DNA of 64,000 bases. Origin: Halomonas jincaotanensis (GTDB lineage Bacteria; Pseudomonadota; Gammaproteobacteria; Pseudomonadales; Halomonadaceae). The DNA lies in assembly GCF_018448785.1 (NCBI RefSeq), contig NZ_JAHCLU010000018.1, forward strand, positions 1-64,000, given 5' to 3'. Below the pieces are notes generated by a model. The model was not told the origin of the DNA and made no database searches. It was given only the letters and a program-made list of their open reading frames with translations. The position numbers and the translations under genes were made by a program. Shown here one piece after another: positions 1-10,050 of the stretch; within the stretch, counting starts at the first letter, position 1, and each line of letters opens with the position of its first letter.

Positions 1-84
1 CCAACAAGGAAAGGTCATGCGGGTCGGGGGGACAATCTGTTGTGATGATTTACGGACTTATAGCGCCGGCGTCGACAATTAGCC

Positions 85-438
85 GTGACTCGCAGTGCGG
101 CCATTACTCGCCGCACCGTCGTGACGCTATGCCCAACCGTCGATATGACCCAATGCCAGATCAACAACAATGCCGGTGGAGAAGCCTGGCTAGCCACCCT
201 GGCAGTTTTCGAAGGCCAAGGTGAGCCTGGCGACGAGCTGCTGCGCAGCTTTGGTGAAAGCCAACTGCCATCGCTGACCTACCGCAACGACGACCGACCG
301 GTACGTTACGAGGCACTAGGACGCTCAGGCGGCCACAACGGCACATTCCAACTATGCGGGCGACAGGATGAAGGTGCCAGCGTGATCGTCAACAATGTTG
401 GACGGGTACGCGTAGAGTCTGAACGTCCAGAGTGCTAA
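85..438 (+). pseudogene. 5'-truncated FimT/GspH-family pseudopilin fragment
   Basis: The reading frame encodes the soluble C-terminal part of a FimT/GspH minor pseudopilin: a VTRSAAITRRTVVTLCP stretch like the 'RSEAI-R---VTLCPS' region of FimT, a mid-region WLATLAVF, and a terminal GRVRVE motif. The N-terminal GFTLIE prepilin signal and hydrophobic helix, roughly 45 residues, are missing. Upstream in the same frame are TGA and TAG stops before position 60, and neither other plus frame supplies a helix. Without the helix the product could not enter a pilus. It faces the minor pilin operon on the opposite strand, at the place where pilY1 would be expected. Assignment to the family is by pattern and moderately secure. 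Confidence 0.55.
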
Positions 439-582
439 GTTAAGTGCTACATAAGCGCAGGTCACACACACTTCTCTAAAGGAACTGCGTAGCCGCCTGC
501 GAGAGTCGGCTCCTCCTCAAAACATCACATGTGAACTACGGATACCTTCCATGCTCGCTAAGAAAACATCTCATAACTAATG

Positions 583-1800
583 CTATCGCCACAGGGAAGG
601 AACTCTACTGTAGACATTTTCAGTGTCGGTTGGGAATAACTCTTCGCGCGCTTCAGAATTCATGTTTATACCAATCAGTGAGTCCCTAACCACATCAATA
701 TTAAAGTAAACAGAGCCGTTGGCCCCGCCTCCATTAATAGTTAAATCAACTTCATTAATTTGCTTGGAAAAGTCAGGAACAGAGTTATTGCTATCATCAG
801 ATTTACTTGCATAATTGCCTACAATAAGAGTTCCATCAACATTCTCATTTCCACTCAGAGTAGTATCCAAGGCATTATCATCGATGTTCACGTACCCACC
901 CCAAACAATCAAAACACCACAGAATTTTTTGTTATTGGCTGCACTAAATGTCTCCAGAACCGCGACCTGGCTCACACCCTGGTCGGTACAGTTAGCACTT
1001 CGATCAATCCACTCAATATTTGAATCATCTGTTACAACCGTGCCTGTAGAACCAGAAATGGAATTATAAAGCAACTCAAATTTATCTCTTGCTTCAGTAT
1101 TCTCTAGACCTCCGTAGGTAACTCCACCATATAAATGAAGATTTTCGTAGCACTGACTTTTATCAGAAGAATATTCACAATCGTTAGGATCCCCCTCGTA
1201 AAAAAGCCCCTCCCCATTTATACCCCCATTAATCCCTGCATTAGCCGACTTGGGAAACCAGGAATTACCATTTACATCTTGAATTCCACCAAAAACGCTA
1301 AGCGCACGATTAAAACTAAAAGGACGAAAGTATTCCACAATCACAGGGTCGCCCTGAACTGAAACAACACCATCGCGAAATTGTGCGCCCATACCGACGA
1401 CATACCGTGTATTGCTTTCGTCTTCTACAAAAACATATCCCCAACTTAGCTCATCGGAGACGCTGGATACTGACAAGCCCCCTTTGGCACTATCTTCACT
1501 ACTTACACCATGAGTCGTCGAGGCAAAAGCATAGAATTTTTCCCAATTTGCAACCCACTCGGATTCATTGAGACTTCCTGAGATGTCGATATAGGTAACA
1601 TTGCTATCTGATGAGGCTATTCTAGTTGCACCATAGGAAGCTGCTTCCTCTGCTGCCATCTGAGCTTCAACTGCTGCTTTATAATTTCCAGCCAGCCGCT
1701 CATCAATCTGCGAAGTCTGCATGCTTGACAGACCAACCATTAGCGAAACGGTCAATAGAGAAAGAACCACGACCAGCACAGCACCTTGTTGACGTTTCAT
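583..1800 (-). CDS. pilX: PilX-like type IV pilus minor pilin assembly protein
   Basis: A 405-residue protein that starts MKRQQGAVLVVVLSLLTVSLMVGLSSMQ, shown here as a short basic leader followed by one hydrophobic helix, then QIDERLAGNYKAA as in the PilX N-terminal domain. An upstream in-frame start would add 15 non-conserved residues. I chose the inner ATG because GGGAGCG precedes it. PilX is a core minor pseudopilin that primes type IV pilus assembly in the inner membrane. It is longer than the roughly 200 residues usual in Pseudomonas, and the extra length is Asn/Ser/Gly-rich. It is the last gene of the pilE-fimT-pilV-pilW-pilX run, 51 bases after pilW. No pilY1 follows. Confidence 0.75.
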   Translation of the reverse strand: MKRQQGAVLVVVLSLLTVSLMVGLSSMQTSQIDERLAGNYKAAVEAQMAAEEAASYGATRIASSDSNVTYIDISGSLNESEWVANWEKFYAFASTTHGVSSEDSAKGGLSVSSVSDELSWGYVFVEDESNTRYVVGMGAQFRDGVVSVQGDPVIVEYFRPFSFNRALSVFGGIQDVNGNSWFPKSANAGINGGINGEGLFYEGDPNDCEYSSDKSQCYENLHLYGGVTYGGLENTEARDKFELLYNSISGSTGTVVTDDSNIEWIDRSANCTDQGVSQVAVLETFSAANNKKFCGVLIVWGGYVNIDDNALDTTLSGNENVDGTLIVGNYASKSDDSNNSVPDFSKQINEVDLTINGGGANGSVYFNIDVVRDSLIGINMNSEAREELFPTDTENVYSRVPSLWR

Positions 1801-1851
1801 CTTTCGCTCCCGGGAAGCTGGGCGGCTAACCAAGGCCACCAGCAACCATGA

Positions 1852-2403
1852 TTAATTTGTTACGGCTGCCGTGCGGTTGACGGCAAAGAATTCCAGAATA
1901 TCTGCTGTGCCACTGCCATCGGTTGGAACAAGACTAAAAGTGACCAACAATCCATAGTCGCCTTCAGCCGTTACCTCGAAACCATTATTGATGAAACCTC
2001 CCACTAACTCCTGCGCCCCGGTCGTACAATTACTATCAAGCTGAAGGTAATATTCAGTATCTCCATCTGCTAAAGTTCTTCCACCAAGACTATAGGTCTT
2101 ATCAACATCATCACCTGGATCTATTGAGGCACAATCTCCACGATTAGTAACAACAAGTGTCAAGTCATAACTCGAACCGGAACTAGGGATTGTTTCATCC
2201 CACTTGGCACGCCTGATATCCCGAAGCAGAATATCAACGGCAAAGTTCACTGCCGTCTGCTTTTCGCTAAGTGTCTCGACTTGCCTATTCGTTTGAAAAA
2301 CGGTAAGAAAAAGCTGGCCCGCACCTAAAATGATAATCAGGCCAATTACCATCGCCACCATTAGCTCGATAAGTGAGAAGCCGCTGTTACGCTTCATCAT
2401 CAT
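1852..2403 (-). CDS. pilW: PilW-like type IV pilus minor pilin
   Basis: A 183-residue protein with a type III prepilin signal: a short basic leader, then GFSLIELMVAMVIGLIIILGAG with Glu at position 5 of the mature helix. The PilW family is recognised by LIELMVA followed by QLFLTVFQTNRQ. In minor pilin operons PilW joins PilV, PilX and FimT/FimU in a priming complex at the pilus tip, after PilD cleaves the leader. The start overlaps the pilV stop by four bases (ATGA type), which indicates translational coupling. At 183 residues it is shorter than many PilW proteins (250-350), but the frame is intact. Three consecutive Met codons make the exact start uncertain by two residues. Confidence 0.75.
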   Translation of the reverse strand: MMMKRNSGFSLIELMVAMVIGLIIILGAGQLFLTVFQTNRQVETLSEKQTAVNFAVDILLRDIRRAKWDETIPSSGSSYDLTLVVTNRGDCASIDPGDDVDKTYSLGGRTLADGDTEYYLQLDSNCTTGAQELVGGFINNGFEVTAEGDYGLLVTFSLVPTDGSGTADILEFFAVNRTAAVTN

Positions 2404-2825
2404 TCCTCTGGTAGCCTGACGGTATATGAGAATTTTTCAGTCGTATCTCCAAATCTTCTTTCTGTCCATATTACGGATATCTGAAACTCACAAACTAAAG
2501 AATCCGGCTGTGTAATTATAGAAGCATCACTGAAACCGGGGAGATAAACTAACCATTCGCCATGCCACTGAGCTTGAACTGAAGCAATGTCGCTTGATGG
2601 GCAAGCAAGGGCTCCTGCGGTGTCCGTGGCTGCTTTAGCCCATACCCTCTCCTGCGCATCCTGTGCAGCCAAGGAAGCAATCGAGCGCTGATAAGCCGCA
2701 TGGGCGCCCTGAAGGGCCTCGAGTTGCATAGCCGCCACGCCCAACAGGCCGATGGAGAGCACCAGTAAAGCAACCAGTGCCTCAATTAAGGTAAAGCCAC
2801 GCTGCCTTGAGAGCCCAAAAGTCAT
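2400..2825 (-). CDS. pilV: PilV-like type IV pilus minor pilin
   Basis: A 141-residue prepilin. After a basic leader comes GFTLIEALVALLVLSIGLLGVAAMQ and then QLEALQGAHAAYQRS, the typical start of PilV (IEALVALLVLSIGLLGLA, with the AYQRS segment). It is processed by prepilin peptidase and inserted in the inner membrane, where it acts in the minor pilin priming complex. The gene abuts fimT by one base at 2825 and overlaps pilW by four bases, so the three are almost certainly co-transcribed and translationally coupled. Confidence 0.8.
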   Translation of the reverse strand: MTFGLSRQRGFTLIEALVALLVLSIGLLGVAAMQLEALQGAHAAYQRSIASLAAQDAQERVWAKAATDTAGALACPSSDIASVQAQWHGEWLVYLPGFSDASIITQPDSLVCEFQISVIWTERRFGDTTEKFSYTVRLPEE

Positions 2826-3262
2826 TATGAACCTCCTCGGACTCGCCCTAGGGAGCTAATATCGATAGTGCGACTACTCAATTCTGAATACGTATTACCA
2901 AGTGAAAGATTACACCCAGTGGCACAGGAACCTGTAGGCTTACCAAGAGAACCAAAGGTAACAGAAAACCCTTCAGATAATGAGGTACGAGCATCTCTAC
3001 CGCTACGGTTGCGAAGTACACTACCGTCCGACACTTGATATATCCAGGGTTCGGATTGATTCACTGTAAACGTCACATCGGTGCGTTTTTTGATGGCCTC
3101 GCTTCTAGCATAATTAAGGCCTGAAAGTACTTCATTGTAATCAGCGGCTACTCGACTCACAGCCATCATGCGCTGGAAACTTGGAATGGCGGTGGTCATC
3201 AAGATAACGGCTACAGCAATGGTGACCAGAAGCTCGATAAGCGTAAAGCCTTTTTTTTTCAT
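2825..3262 (-). CDS. fimT: FimT/FimU (GspH) type IV minor pseudopilin
   Basis: A 145-residue pseudopilin starting MKKKGFTLIELLVTIAVAVILMTTAIPSFQ. The GspH/FimT family is shown by the helix followed by the YARSEAIKKRTDVTFTV segment and the C-terminal SLGRVR. The three Lys codons after the start form an uninterrupted A9 run (positions 3251-3259 as T on the plus strand) right behind the ATG. An upstream in-frame start would add 14 unrelated residues and was rejected. It lies 4 bases after pilE and is followed immediately by pilV. In Pseudomonas two related genes, fimT and fimU, occupy this position; only one is intact here. Confidence 0.8.
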   Translation of the reverse strand: MKKKGFTLIELLVTIAVAVILMTTAIPSFQRMMAVSRVAADYNEVLSGLNYARSEAIKKRTDVTFTVNQSEPWIYQVSDGSVLRNRSGRDARTSLSEGFSVTFGSLGKPTGSCATGCNLSLGNTYSELSSRTIDISSLGRVRGGS

Positions 3263-3266
3263 GGCA

Positions 3267-3695
3267 TCACCAACATCCCGATGGCCCCCTGACGCCCTGA
3301 CCATTGAGCGTTATATCGCCAGAGCAGCCATCATCACGGCTTGTAGTTGCGCTGATTATGTATCCAACCGTGCCGTCTACTGAATAGGAAATAGTGTAAC
3401 TTCCATCGGGTGAGAGTGATGTAATAGAGCAGCCGTCATCACCGTCTTTTTTTTTCTTGTAGCTGTAGGTGCGTGTATAACAGCGCTCCAGCTCACCCGC
3501 GGCGATATTAAGCCCGGCATGCGCATCCGACCGAAGCGACCGCTCCACGTACCGCGTATAACTCGGATAGGCAATCGACGCCAGAATGCCAATGATAGCC
3601 ACGGCGATCATCAGCTCGATCAGCGTAAAGCCGGCGGTGCGCCGAGGGCCGCCCTGGTTGCCTTGCCGTCGATGTCGGGGGCTCGTGAGAGTCAC
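3267..3695 (-). CDS. pilE: PilE-like type IV minor pilin
   Basis: A 142-residue prepilin with a basic leader of about 21 residues, then [25 protein letters not shown], which is the PilE/PilA class signature. [25 protein letters not shown] and Cys-containing C-terminal motifs follow. It opens the minor pilin operon. The start is GTG at 3695, preceded by AGGAGAGG at good spacing, so the gene probably has its own promoter in the interval after the ispH terminator. Codons for KKKK near residue 80 include an A9 run (3447-3455 as T), where polymerase slippage would frameshift the protein. The order ispH then pilE matches Pseudomonas. Confidence 0.8.
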   Translation of the reverse strand: MTLTSPRHRRQGNQGGPRRTAGFTLIELMIAVAIIGILASIAYPSYTRYVERSLRSDAHAGLNIAAGELERCYTRTYSYKKKKDGDDGCSITSLSPDGSYTISYSVDGTVGYIISATTSRDDGCSGDITLNGQGVRGPSGCW

Positions 3696-3770
3696 GCAGC
3701 GCCTCTCCTGTCGTAGAATTCTAATGCTCAGTATGTGGTAATTTTGTATTAGCTGCCAGTGTCAAGACCG

Positions 3771-3799
3771 AAAAATGCCGAGCACATGCCCGGCATTTT
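3771..3799 (-). terminator. Rho-independent terminator after ispH
   Basis: AAAATGCCG at 3772-3780 pairs with CGGCATTTT at 3791-3799 around a ten-base loop. On the minus strand the stem is followed by a run of T (five A on the plus strand at 3771-3775). It sits between ispH and pilE and separates the isoprenoid/lipoprotein operon from the pilin operon. Confidence 0.75.
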
Positions 3800-3875
3800 C
3801 TGACTACGTCCTGATGAGCGATGCCCGCCTTACGGGCTGAGACGCTGTCAGCCCCGTACGGTTAGTCGCTGGCGG

Positions 3876-4874
3876 TTACTCGCTAGCAATCACACGCTCG
3901 CGCAGTTCGCGCGGCATCGAGAAGGTGATCGTCTCGGCTCGGCCAGCGAGCTCTTCAGGTGCGGTGGCGCCCAGCTGTTGCAGACGTTCGATCACGCCTT
4001 GCACAAGCACCTCGGGGGCGCTGGCGCCGGCCGTCACGCCGATGGCGTTCACCTTGTCGAGCCAGGCGGGATCGATCTGCTCGGCATTGTCGATCAGATA
4101 CGCGGCCGTGCCGACACGCTCGGAGAGTTCACGCAGGCGGTTGGAGTTGGAGCTGTTGGGGCTGCCGACGACCAGCAGCAAGTCGCTGCCCGCGGCCAGC
4201 TCGCGCACGGCGTCCTGACGGTTCTGCGTGGCGTAGCAGATATCGTCCTTGCGCGGCCCGTCGATCGCGGGGAACTTGGCGCGCAGGGCGTCGATCACCC
4301 GGGCGGTATCGTCCATCGACAGCGTGGTCTGGGTGACAAAGGCCAGCAGGTCGGGATTGTTGACCTCCAGACGCGCCACGTCGGCCTCGTCTTCCACCAG
4401 GTAGATCTGCCCCCCGTAGGACGTGTCGTAGCGGCCCATGGTGCCTTCAACCTCGGGATGACCTTCATGGCCGATCAGGATGCATTCCTGGCCGCGCCGC
4501 GCGTAGCGCAGCACCTCCATGTGCACCTTGGTGACCAGCGGGCAGGTGGCGTCGAACACGCGCAGGCCGCGCTGGTCGGCCTCCTCCTGCACGGCCCGCG
4601 AGACGCCGTGGGCGGAGAAGATCACGATCACGTCGTCGGGCACTTCGTGAAGCTCCTCGACGAAGACCGCGCCGCGCTCGCGCAGGGTATCGACCACGAA
4701 GCGGTTGTGGACCACCTCATGGCGCACGTAGATCGGCGGGCCGAAGACATCCAGCGCGCGATTGACGATCTCGATGGCGCGATCGACCCCGGCGCAGAAG
4801 CCCCGCGGGTTGGCCAGCTTGATTTGTATGGGGTCAGCTTGCATGGGCTCGGACTGCGTGGTGTCAGGTTTCAT
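3876..4874 (-). CDS. ispH: 4-hydroxy-3-methylbut-2-enyl diphosphate reductase
   Basis: Last enzyme of the MEP isoprenoid pathway, an iron-sulfur protein reducing HMBPP to IPP and DMAPP in the cytosol. The cluster cysteines lie in [21 protein letters not shown] and [11 protein letters not shown]. The substrate loop NSSNSNRL and the catalytic Glu region YDTSYGG are also present. I chose ATG at 4874 (332 residues) over ATG at 4901, because AAGG precedes it and conservation begins only near [10 protein letters not shown]; about 15 leader residues remain unconserved in either case. It closes the ribF-ileS-lspA-fkpB-ispH operon, a classical gammaproteobacterial arrangement, and is followed by a hairpin terminator. 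Confidence 0.92.
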   Translation of the reverse strand: MKPDTTQSEPMQADPIQIKLANPRGFCAGVDRAIEIVNRALDVFGPPIYVRHEVVHNRFVVDTLRERGAVFVEELHEVPDDVIVIFSAHGVSRAVQEEADQRGLRVFDATCPLVTKVHMEVLRYARRGQECILIGHEGHPEVEGTMGRYDTSYGGQIYLVEDEADVARLEVNNPDLLAFVTQTTLSMDDTARVIDALRAKFPAIDGPRKDDICYATQNRQDAVRELAAGSDLLLVVGSPNSSNSNRLRELSERVGTAAYLIDNAEQIDPAWLDKVNAIGVTAGASAPEVLVQGVIERLQQLGATAPEELAGRAETITFSMPRELRERVIASE

Positions 4875-4928
4875 GAGGGCCTTGCCTTGATGCCGGCGCA
4901 TCGGTGCGTTCGAAGAATCGGGATCGGC

Positions 4929-5390
4929 TCAGTGCGTCGTTGCCGGCTTCACGTCCAGCACTTCCACCTCGAAGGTCAGGGTACGCCCTGCGAGCGGATG
5001 GTTGAAGTCCACTTCCACCTGCTCACCGTCGATACGCTTGATCACGCCCGGCAGCTCGCCACCGCCGGCATCGGCGAACGACATCATCATGCCGACCTCG
5101 GGCGCTTCGCTCTCGAAGTCGTCGCGCTTGAGCAGTTGGATGTTTTGAGGGTTGTGCTGGCCGAAGGCGTGCTCGGGGGCAATCTCGAAGCTGCCGGCAT
5201 AGCCAGCCTCCAGCCCCTTGAGCGGGTGTTCGAAGCCAGGCGGCAAGTTGCCGTCGCCCAGTTGAAAGCTGGCGGGCTTCTTGTCACGGGTGGAGTCCAC
5301 CACGGTGCCGTCTTCCAGCTTGAGGGTGAAATGCAGGGTGATATCCATGCCCTCGTCGATGCGTAAGGCTTGATGGTTGGAATCGCTCAT
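4929..5390 (-). CDS. fkpB: FKBP-type peptidyl-prolyl cis-trans isomerase FkpB/SlpA
   Basis: A 153-residue SlyD/FkpB-class prolyl isomerase. The N-terminal half (LEDGTVVDST, then LPPGFEHPLKGLEAG) and C-terminal half (GHPLAGRTL-like NHPLAGRTLTFEVEVL) of the split FKBP domain flank an inserted chaperone flap. It is a cytosolic folding helper. The start at 5390 (MSDSNHQ) follows AGGACAC; a longer frame would add 28 residues without conservation. It sits between lspA and ispH as in E. coli and Pseudomonas and is surely co-transcribed with them. Confidence 0.88.
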   Translation of the reverse strand: MSDSNHQALRIDEGMDITLHFTLKLEDGTVVDSTRDKKPASFQLGDGNLPPGFEHPLKGLEAGYAGSFEIAPEHAFGQHNPQNIQLLKRDDFESEAPEVGMMMSFADAGGGELPGVIKRIDGEQVEVDFNHPLAGRTLTFEVEVLDVKPATTH

Positions 5391-5499
5391 CGTGTGTCCT
5401 TGATCGTCTTGATCGTGTGTTGGCGCTGGCCGCGTGGCATCAGGCGAGATGTTTGCTTGGATATCTCCAGGCACTGCCGGTTCCTTATTGCGCCGTTCC

Positions 5500-6081
5500 T
5501 TACACGCGTCGCCGGGCCCGGCGCTTCTCGCCGATCACCGATTCCCAGATCAAACCGGCGGCGCCCAGGGTAATGCCGATATCCGCCACATTGAACGCCG
5601 GGTAGTACCAGCCGGCGGCGTGGAACGACAGGAAGTCCACGACATAGCCATGCACCAGGCGATCGTAGAGATTGCCCAGCGCCCCGCCGATGATCAGCGC
5701 CAGCGACACGGCCAGCAGCGTCTCGTCACGCTTGAGGCGGTGCATCCAGATCGTCAAACCAATGCTCGCGCCCACGGCAACCGTGGCGAAGAACCAGCGC
5801 TGCCAGCCGGGGTGACCGGCCAGGAAGCTGAAGGCCGCGCCGGTGTTGTGCAGCAGCGTCAGGTTGAAGAACGGCAGCACTTCCACCGGGCGGGCGTAGC
5901 TGAGCCAGGCACTGGCGGCGTATTTGGTGGCCAGGTCGAGCACGACGATCGCCACGGCCAGCCACAACCAGCGAAGCGGGCGCTGCATGGGCGGCACGGC
6001 AGACGAGGCCGAGTCGTGCCCGCCCGCGTCACGGCGCTTGGCCTCACGCGCGCTCTGCTGGCTGCCCCTTTCCTCATGCAT
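5500..6081 (-). CDS. lspA: Lipoprotein signal peptidase (signal peptidase II)
   Basis: Inner-membrane aspartic protease that removes signal peptides from diacylglyceryl-modified prolipoproteins. The family motifs are visible: VVLDLATK in the first membrane segment, [12 protein letters not shown], and the two catalytic aspartates in [10 protein letters not shown] and FNVADIGI. Four hydrophobic segments fit the fold. The start is uncertain. ATG at 6081 overlaps the ileS stop by eight bases and gives 193 residues. ATG at 5988 (MQRPLRWLW) gives 162 residues, nearer the usual 160-170. Neither has a clear ribosome binding site. Confidence 0.9.
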   Translation of the reverse strand: MHEERGSQQSAREAKRRDAGGHDSASSAVPPMQRPLRWLWLAVAIVVLDLATKYAASAWLSYARPVEVLPFFNLTLLHNTGAAFSFLAGHPGWQRWFFATVAVGASIGLTIWMHRLKRDETLLAVSLALIIGGALGNLYDRLVHGYVVDFLSFHAAGWYYPAFNVADIGITLGAAGLIWESVIGEKRRARRRV

Positions 6082-8923
6082 AGTGACGCGTCTCGCCCGG
6101 GCCGTCCGGCAGGTTGCTGATACAGCGGCCGCAGAGGTCATCGTGCTCGGGGTGGGTTCCCACGTCCTCGCGGTGATGCCAGCAGCGCTCGCACTTTTGG
6201 TTCGGGCTTTCCGCCACGGCTACCTTCAGCCCCTCGAGCTCGGTCGGCTCGGCGTTAGTGGCACCGGGCTGTTTGCTATCGGACAGGGGTGCCAGGTGCA
6301 CCTCGCTGGTCAGCATCACGAAGCGCAGCTCGTCACCCAGCTTGGCCAGGGTGGCACGCAGGTCGCCACTGACGAAGAGGGTAACCTCGGCGGCCAGACT
6401 GCCCTTGATGGTCTTGGCATTGCGGGCATCTTCCAGGCACTTGTTGACGGCCTGCTTGACCTCCAGCACCTGCTCCCAGAAGTCACGCCCCATCGCGGCG
6501 TCATCCGCCAGGGTGGCAAGCCCGGGGTAGTAGGTCTCGAGCAGCACGCTGTCGCGGCGCGTGCCGGGAATGTGTTCGTAAATTTCCTCGGCGGTAAAGG
6601 AGAGGATCGGCGCCACCCAGCGGCTAAGCGCCTCGACCACGTGATAGAGCGCGGTCTGGGCGCTGCGTCGTGCCAGGGAATCGGCCTGGGTGGTGTACTG
6701 GCGATCCTTGATCACATCCAGATAGAAGCCACCCAGCTCGCGGGCACAGAAGCCATGCACCTGCTGGTAGACGTCGAGGAAACGATACTCGTCATACGCC
6801 GTCTCGATGCGCGCCTGCAGCTGCGCAGCACGATCGACCACCCACTGGTCGAGGGCGAGCATGTCGTCGAAGGCTACCCGGTCGCGGTCCGGATCGAAGC
6901 CGGTCAGGTTGGCGAGCAAGAAGCGCGAGGTGTTGCGGATACGCCGGTAGACGTCGGCGGTGCGCTTGAGGATCTCGTCGGACACCGCCATCTCGCCGGA
7001 GTAGTCGGTAGAAGCCGCCCACAGGCGCAGGATGTCGGCGCCGAGCTTGTCCATCACTTCCTGTGGCGCCACCACGTTGCCCACCGACTTGGACATCTTG
7101 CGACCCTGGGCGTCGACGGTGAAGCCGTGCGTCAGCAGGTCGCGATACGGCGGATGGCCGTCGATGGCGCAGCCGGTCAGCAGCGAGGAATGAAACCAGC
7201 CACGGTGCTGGTCGGAGCCTTCCAGGTAGAGATCCGCGACCGGCCCCTGGTCATGACCATGAGGATGTGAGCCGCGCAGCACGTGGCGGTGCGTGGTGCC
7301 GGAGTCGAACCAGACGTCCAGGGTATCGGTGACCTTGTCGTAATCGGCGGCCTCCTCGCCCAGCAGCTCGGCCGGGTCGAGGCGGAACCAGGCGTCGATG
7401 CCCGCTTTCTCGACAAGCTTGGCGGCCTCTTCAATCAGCTCGAGGGTGCGCGGGTGCAGCTCACCGCTGGTCTTGTGCAGGAAGAAGGGAATTGGCACGC
7501 CCCAGTTACGCTGGCGCGAGATGCACCAGTCGGGGCGGTTGGCGATCATGCTGTGCAGCCGCGCCTTGCCCCAAGCGGGGGTGAATCGGGTGGCCTCGAT
7601 GCCCTCGAGAGCCCGCTCGCGCAGGGTGCGCCCGTCCTTGTCCTTGAGGTCCATGCCCACGAACCATTGAGCAGTGGCGCGGTAGATCACCGGCGTCTTG
7701 TGGCGCCAGCAGTGCATGTAACTGTGGGTGATGGGCTGATGGACCATCAGCGCCCCAACCTCGCGCAGCTTGTCGACGATCTGGGGATTGGCCTTCCAGA
7801 TCATCTGACCACCGAAGAACGGCAGCTCCTCGGCGTAGACGCCGTTGCCCTGCACGGGGCTCAGGATCTCGTCGAAGCTCATGCCGTGGGCGCGGCAGGT
7901 CACGAAGTCGTCGACGCCGTAGGCCGGCGCAGAGTGGACGATGCCGGTGCTGCCGACCTCGGATTCCACGTAGTCGGCGAGATACACCGGCGAGCGGCGA
8001 TCATAAAACGGATGGCGGAATTCGATCAGGTTCAGCGCCTCGCCCTGGGCGGTGGCGATCACCTCGCCCTGCAGGCCGTAGCGCTCGAGGCAGCTCTCGA
8101 CCAGCTCCTCGGCGAGCACCAGCCACCGCTCGCCGGTGTCGACCAGCGCGTAGGTGAACTCGGGGTGGACGTTGAGCGCCTGGTTGGCCGGGATGGTCCA
8201 GGGCGTGGTGGTCCAGATGACGATGGCGGCAGGCTTGCTGAGCTCGGCAAGACCAAAGGCGGCGGCCAGCTTGTTTTCATCGGCCGCCGGGAAGGCGACA
8301 TCGATGGCATCGGACTTCTTGTCGGCATACTCCACCTCGGCCTCGGCCAGGGCCGAGCCGCAATCGAAGCACCAGTTGACCGGCTTCAGGCCCTTGAAGA
8401 CATACCCCGCCTCGGCCATGTCGGCGAGCGCGCGGATCTCGCCGGCTTCGTTATCGAAGTCCATGGAACGGTAGGGATTGCCCCAGTCACCGATCACGCC
8501 CAGGCGCACGAAGTCGGACAGCTGCGCCTGGATCTGCTCGCCGGCGTATTCCCGGCACAGCTCGCGGGCCTTCTGCGGCGCCAGATGCTTGCCGTGAGTG
8601 GTCTCGACCTTGTGTTCGATGGGCAGGCCGTGGCAATCCCAGCCGGGAACGTAGGGCGCGTCGAAGCCGGCCAGGTTCTTCGACTTGACGATGATGTCCT
8701 TGAGGATCTTGTTGACGGCATGACCGATATGAATGCTGCCATTGGCATAGGGAGGGCCGTCGTGCAGCACGAACAGCTCCCGACCACGGCGCTCTTCACG
8801 CAGACGGTGGTAGAGGTCCAGCTGCTGCCACTGGGCCACGCGCTCGGGCTCGCGCTTGGGCAGCATGCCGCGCATCGGGAAATCGGTATCTGGCAGGTTC
8901 AGAGTGTGCTTGTAGTCGCTCAT
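6074..8923 (-). CDS. ileS: Isoleucyl-tRNA synthetase
   Basis: A 949-residue class Ia synthetase, of the length expected for the bacterial type. The HIGH motif appears as SIHIGH near residue 63 and KMSKS ([10 protein letters not shown]) near residue 609. The C-terminal zinc-binding module is present as KCERCWHH with a second CGRC pair. The large CP1 editing domain lies between the two signature motifs. It charges tRNA-Ile in the cytosol. It starts 9 bases after ribF and overlaps lspA, the usual operon arrangement. Confidence 0.97.
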   Translation of the reverse strand: MSDYKHTLNLPDTDFPMRGMLPKREPERVAQWQQLDLYHRLREERRGRELFVLHDGPPYANGSIHIGHAVNKILKDIIVKSKNLAGFDAPYVPGWDCHGLPIEHKVETTHGKHLAPQKARELCREYAGEQIQAQLSDFVRLGVIGDWGNPYRSMDFDNEAGEIRALADMAEAGYVFKGLKPVNWCFDCGSALAEAEVEYADKKSDAIDVAFPAADENKLAAAFGLAELSKPAAIVIWTTTPWTIPANQALNVHPEFTYALVDTGERWLVLAEELVESCLERYGLQGEVIATAQGEALNLIEFRHPFYDRRSPVYLADYVESEVGSTGIVHSAPAYGVDDFVTCRAHGMSFDEILSPVQGNGVYAEELPFFGGQMIWKANPQIVDKLREVGALMVHQPITHSYMHCWRHKTPVIYRATAQWFVGMDLKDKDGRTLRERALEGIEATRFTPAWGKARLHSMIANRPDWCISRQRNWGVPIPFFLHKTSGELHPRTLELIEEAAKLVEKAGIDAWFRLDPAELLGEEAADYDKVTDTLDVWFDSGTTHRHVLRGSHPHGHDQGPVADLYLEGSDQHRGWFHSSLLTGCAIDGHPPYRDLLTHGFTVDAQGRKMSKSVGNVVAPQEVMDKLGADILRLWAASTDYSGEMAVSDEILKRTADVYRRIRNTSRFLLANLTGFDPDRDRVAFDDMLALDQWVVDRAAQLQARIETAYDEYRFLDVYQQVHGFCARELGGFYLDVIKDRQYTTQADSLARRSAQTALYHVVEALSRWVAPILSFTAEEIYEHIPGTRRDSVLLETYYPGLATLADDAAMGRDFWEQVLEVKQAVNKCLEDARNAKTIKGSLAAEVTLFVSGDLRATLAKLGDELRFVMLTSEVHLAPLSDSKQPGATNAEPTELEGLKVAVAESPNQKCERCWHHREDVGTHPEHDDLCGRCISNLPDGPGETRHYA

Positions 8924-8932
8924 ATCCTGGGG

Positions 8933-10018
8933 TCAGCCGTCGTCGTGGTCGGCGGGCTTGCCCGCCGAGGAATCGAAAGTCACGGCCTCGCGCGCCAACG
9001 GCGCCGATGCCAGAGGAAGAGAATAGTCGGTACCGTCGCCCGCCTGATCTACCGCGACAGGGTGTGCCGCATAATGTGCACCGGCAGCGGGGTGCTGTAG
9101 AAAGTAGGCTCGGGCGCGTGCCTGGTCGGCGCGGATCTGCGCCTTGAGCTCGTCGAATTGAGCGAACTTAACCTCGCCGCGCAGCTTGGCGCAGGGGAAC
9201 ACCGTGAGGCGCTCACCGTAGAGGTCACCGTCGAAATCGAAGAGGTGCACCTCGAGCACCGGCCGCTCGCTGCCTACCGTGGGGCGCCAGCCGATGTTGG
9301 CCACGCCAGGCAGGCAGCGCCCATCGGGGAGTTCGGTGACCACCGCATAGACGCCCTGCAGGGCCAGCGACAGGGCCGGCTGCGGCAGGTTGGCGGTAGG
9401 CACGCCGATGGTGCGACCAAGCTGCTGGTCCGGTACCACACGGCCATCCAGCCGGTAAGGGCGACCCAGCAGACGTGACGCGGCGGCGAAGTTGCCGCTC
9501 GCCAGCATGGTACGCACACGGCTGCTCGATACGCGCTCGTCGTCCAGCGTAAAGGTGCGGGTGTGCTCGACGTGAAATCCGCGCGCCTCGCCCACCTCGG
9601 TGAGCAGGTGGAAATCCCCGCGGCGGTCGCAGCCAAAGCGGAAGTCGTCGCCCACGACGAGATGCCGTACGCCCAGGCCGTCGATCAGCACCCGTTCGAT
9701 GAACTCCAGCGCCGTCAGGCTTCGCAATGCCTCGTTGAAAGGCAGGCAGAGCACGCAGTCGACGCCGGCCTCGCCGAGCAGGCGCACCTTCTCGCGCAGT
9801 CGCGTCAGCCGGGGCGGCGCCTGGTCGCCGGCGAAGTATTCGCGGGGTTGCGGTTCGAACACCACTACCGTGACCGGCAGATGGAGCGCCGCGGACTGCT
9901 CCCGGCACTGCTCGAGGATCGCCTGGTGACCGCGATGGACGCCATCGAAGTTGCCGATGGTCGCCACACAGTCACGATGCTCGTCGCGCAGGTTGTGCAG
10001 TCCTCGAATCAATCGCAT
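8933..10018 (-). CDS. ribF: Bifunctional riboflavin kinase / FAD synthetase
   Basis: A two-domain enzyme making FMN and FAD from riboflavin. The N-terminal nucleotidyltransferase is marked by GNFDGVHRGHQ near residue 22, with VVGDDFRFGCDRRGDF further on. The C-terminal flavokinase is marked by GRTIGVPTANL and GVYAV. At 361 residues it is about 50 longer than E. coli RibF, owing to a low-conservation tail after residue 310. First gene of the ribF-ileS-lspA-fkpB-ispH operon, with a strong promoter 30-60 bases upstream. Confidence 0.93.
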   Translation of the reverse strand: MRLIRGLHNLRDEHRDCVATIGNFDGVHRGHQAILEQCREQSAALHLPVTVVVFEPQPREYFAGDQAPPRLTRLREKVRLLGEAGVDCVLCLPFNEALRSLTALEFIERVLIDGLGVRHLVVGDDFRFGCDRRGDFHLLTEVGEARGFHVEHTRTFTLDDERVSSSRVRTMLASGNFAAASRLLGRPYRLDGRVVPDQQLGRTIGVPTANLPQPALSLALQGVYAVVTELPDGRCLPGVANIGWRPTVGSERPVLEVHLFDFDGDLYGERLTVFPCAKLRGEVKFAQFDELKAQIRADQARARAYFLQHPAAGAHYAAHPVAVDQAGDGTDYSLPLASAPLAREAVTFDSSAGKPADHDDG

Positions 10019-10050
10019 GCGCTCGCTGCCTGGCCGATGGTAAATCGTCG

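Noticed and set aside
3978..5366. Long open frame of 462 codons on the plus strand, antisense to ispH and fkpB
   Set aside because: It is a shadow of two well-identified genes in a GC-rich genome; its translation shows no domain and it has no ribosome binding site.
7283..9100. Open frame of 605 codons antisense to ileS
   Set aside because: Shadow of ileS; third-position GC bias explains the absence of stops.
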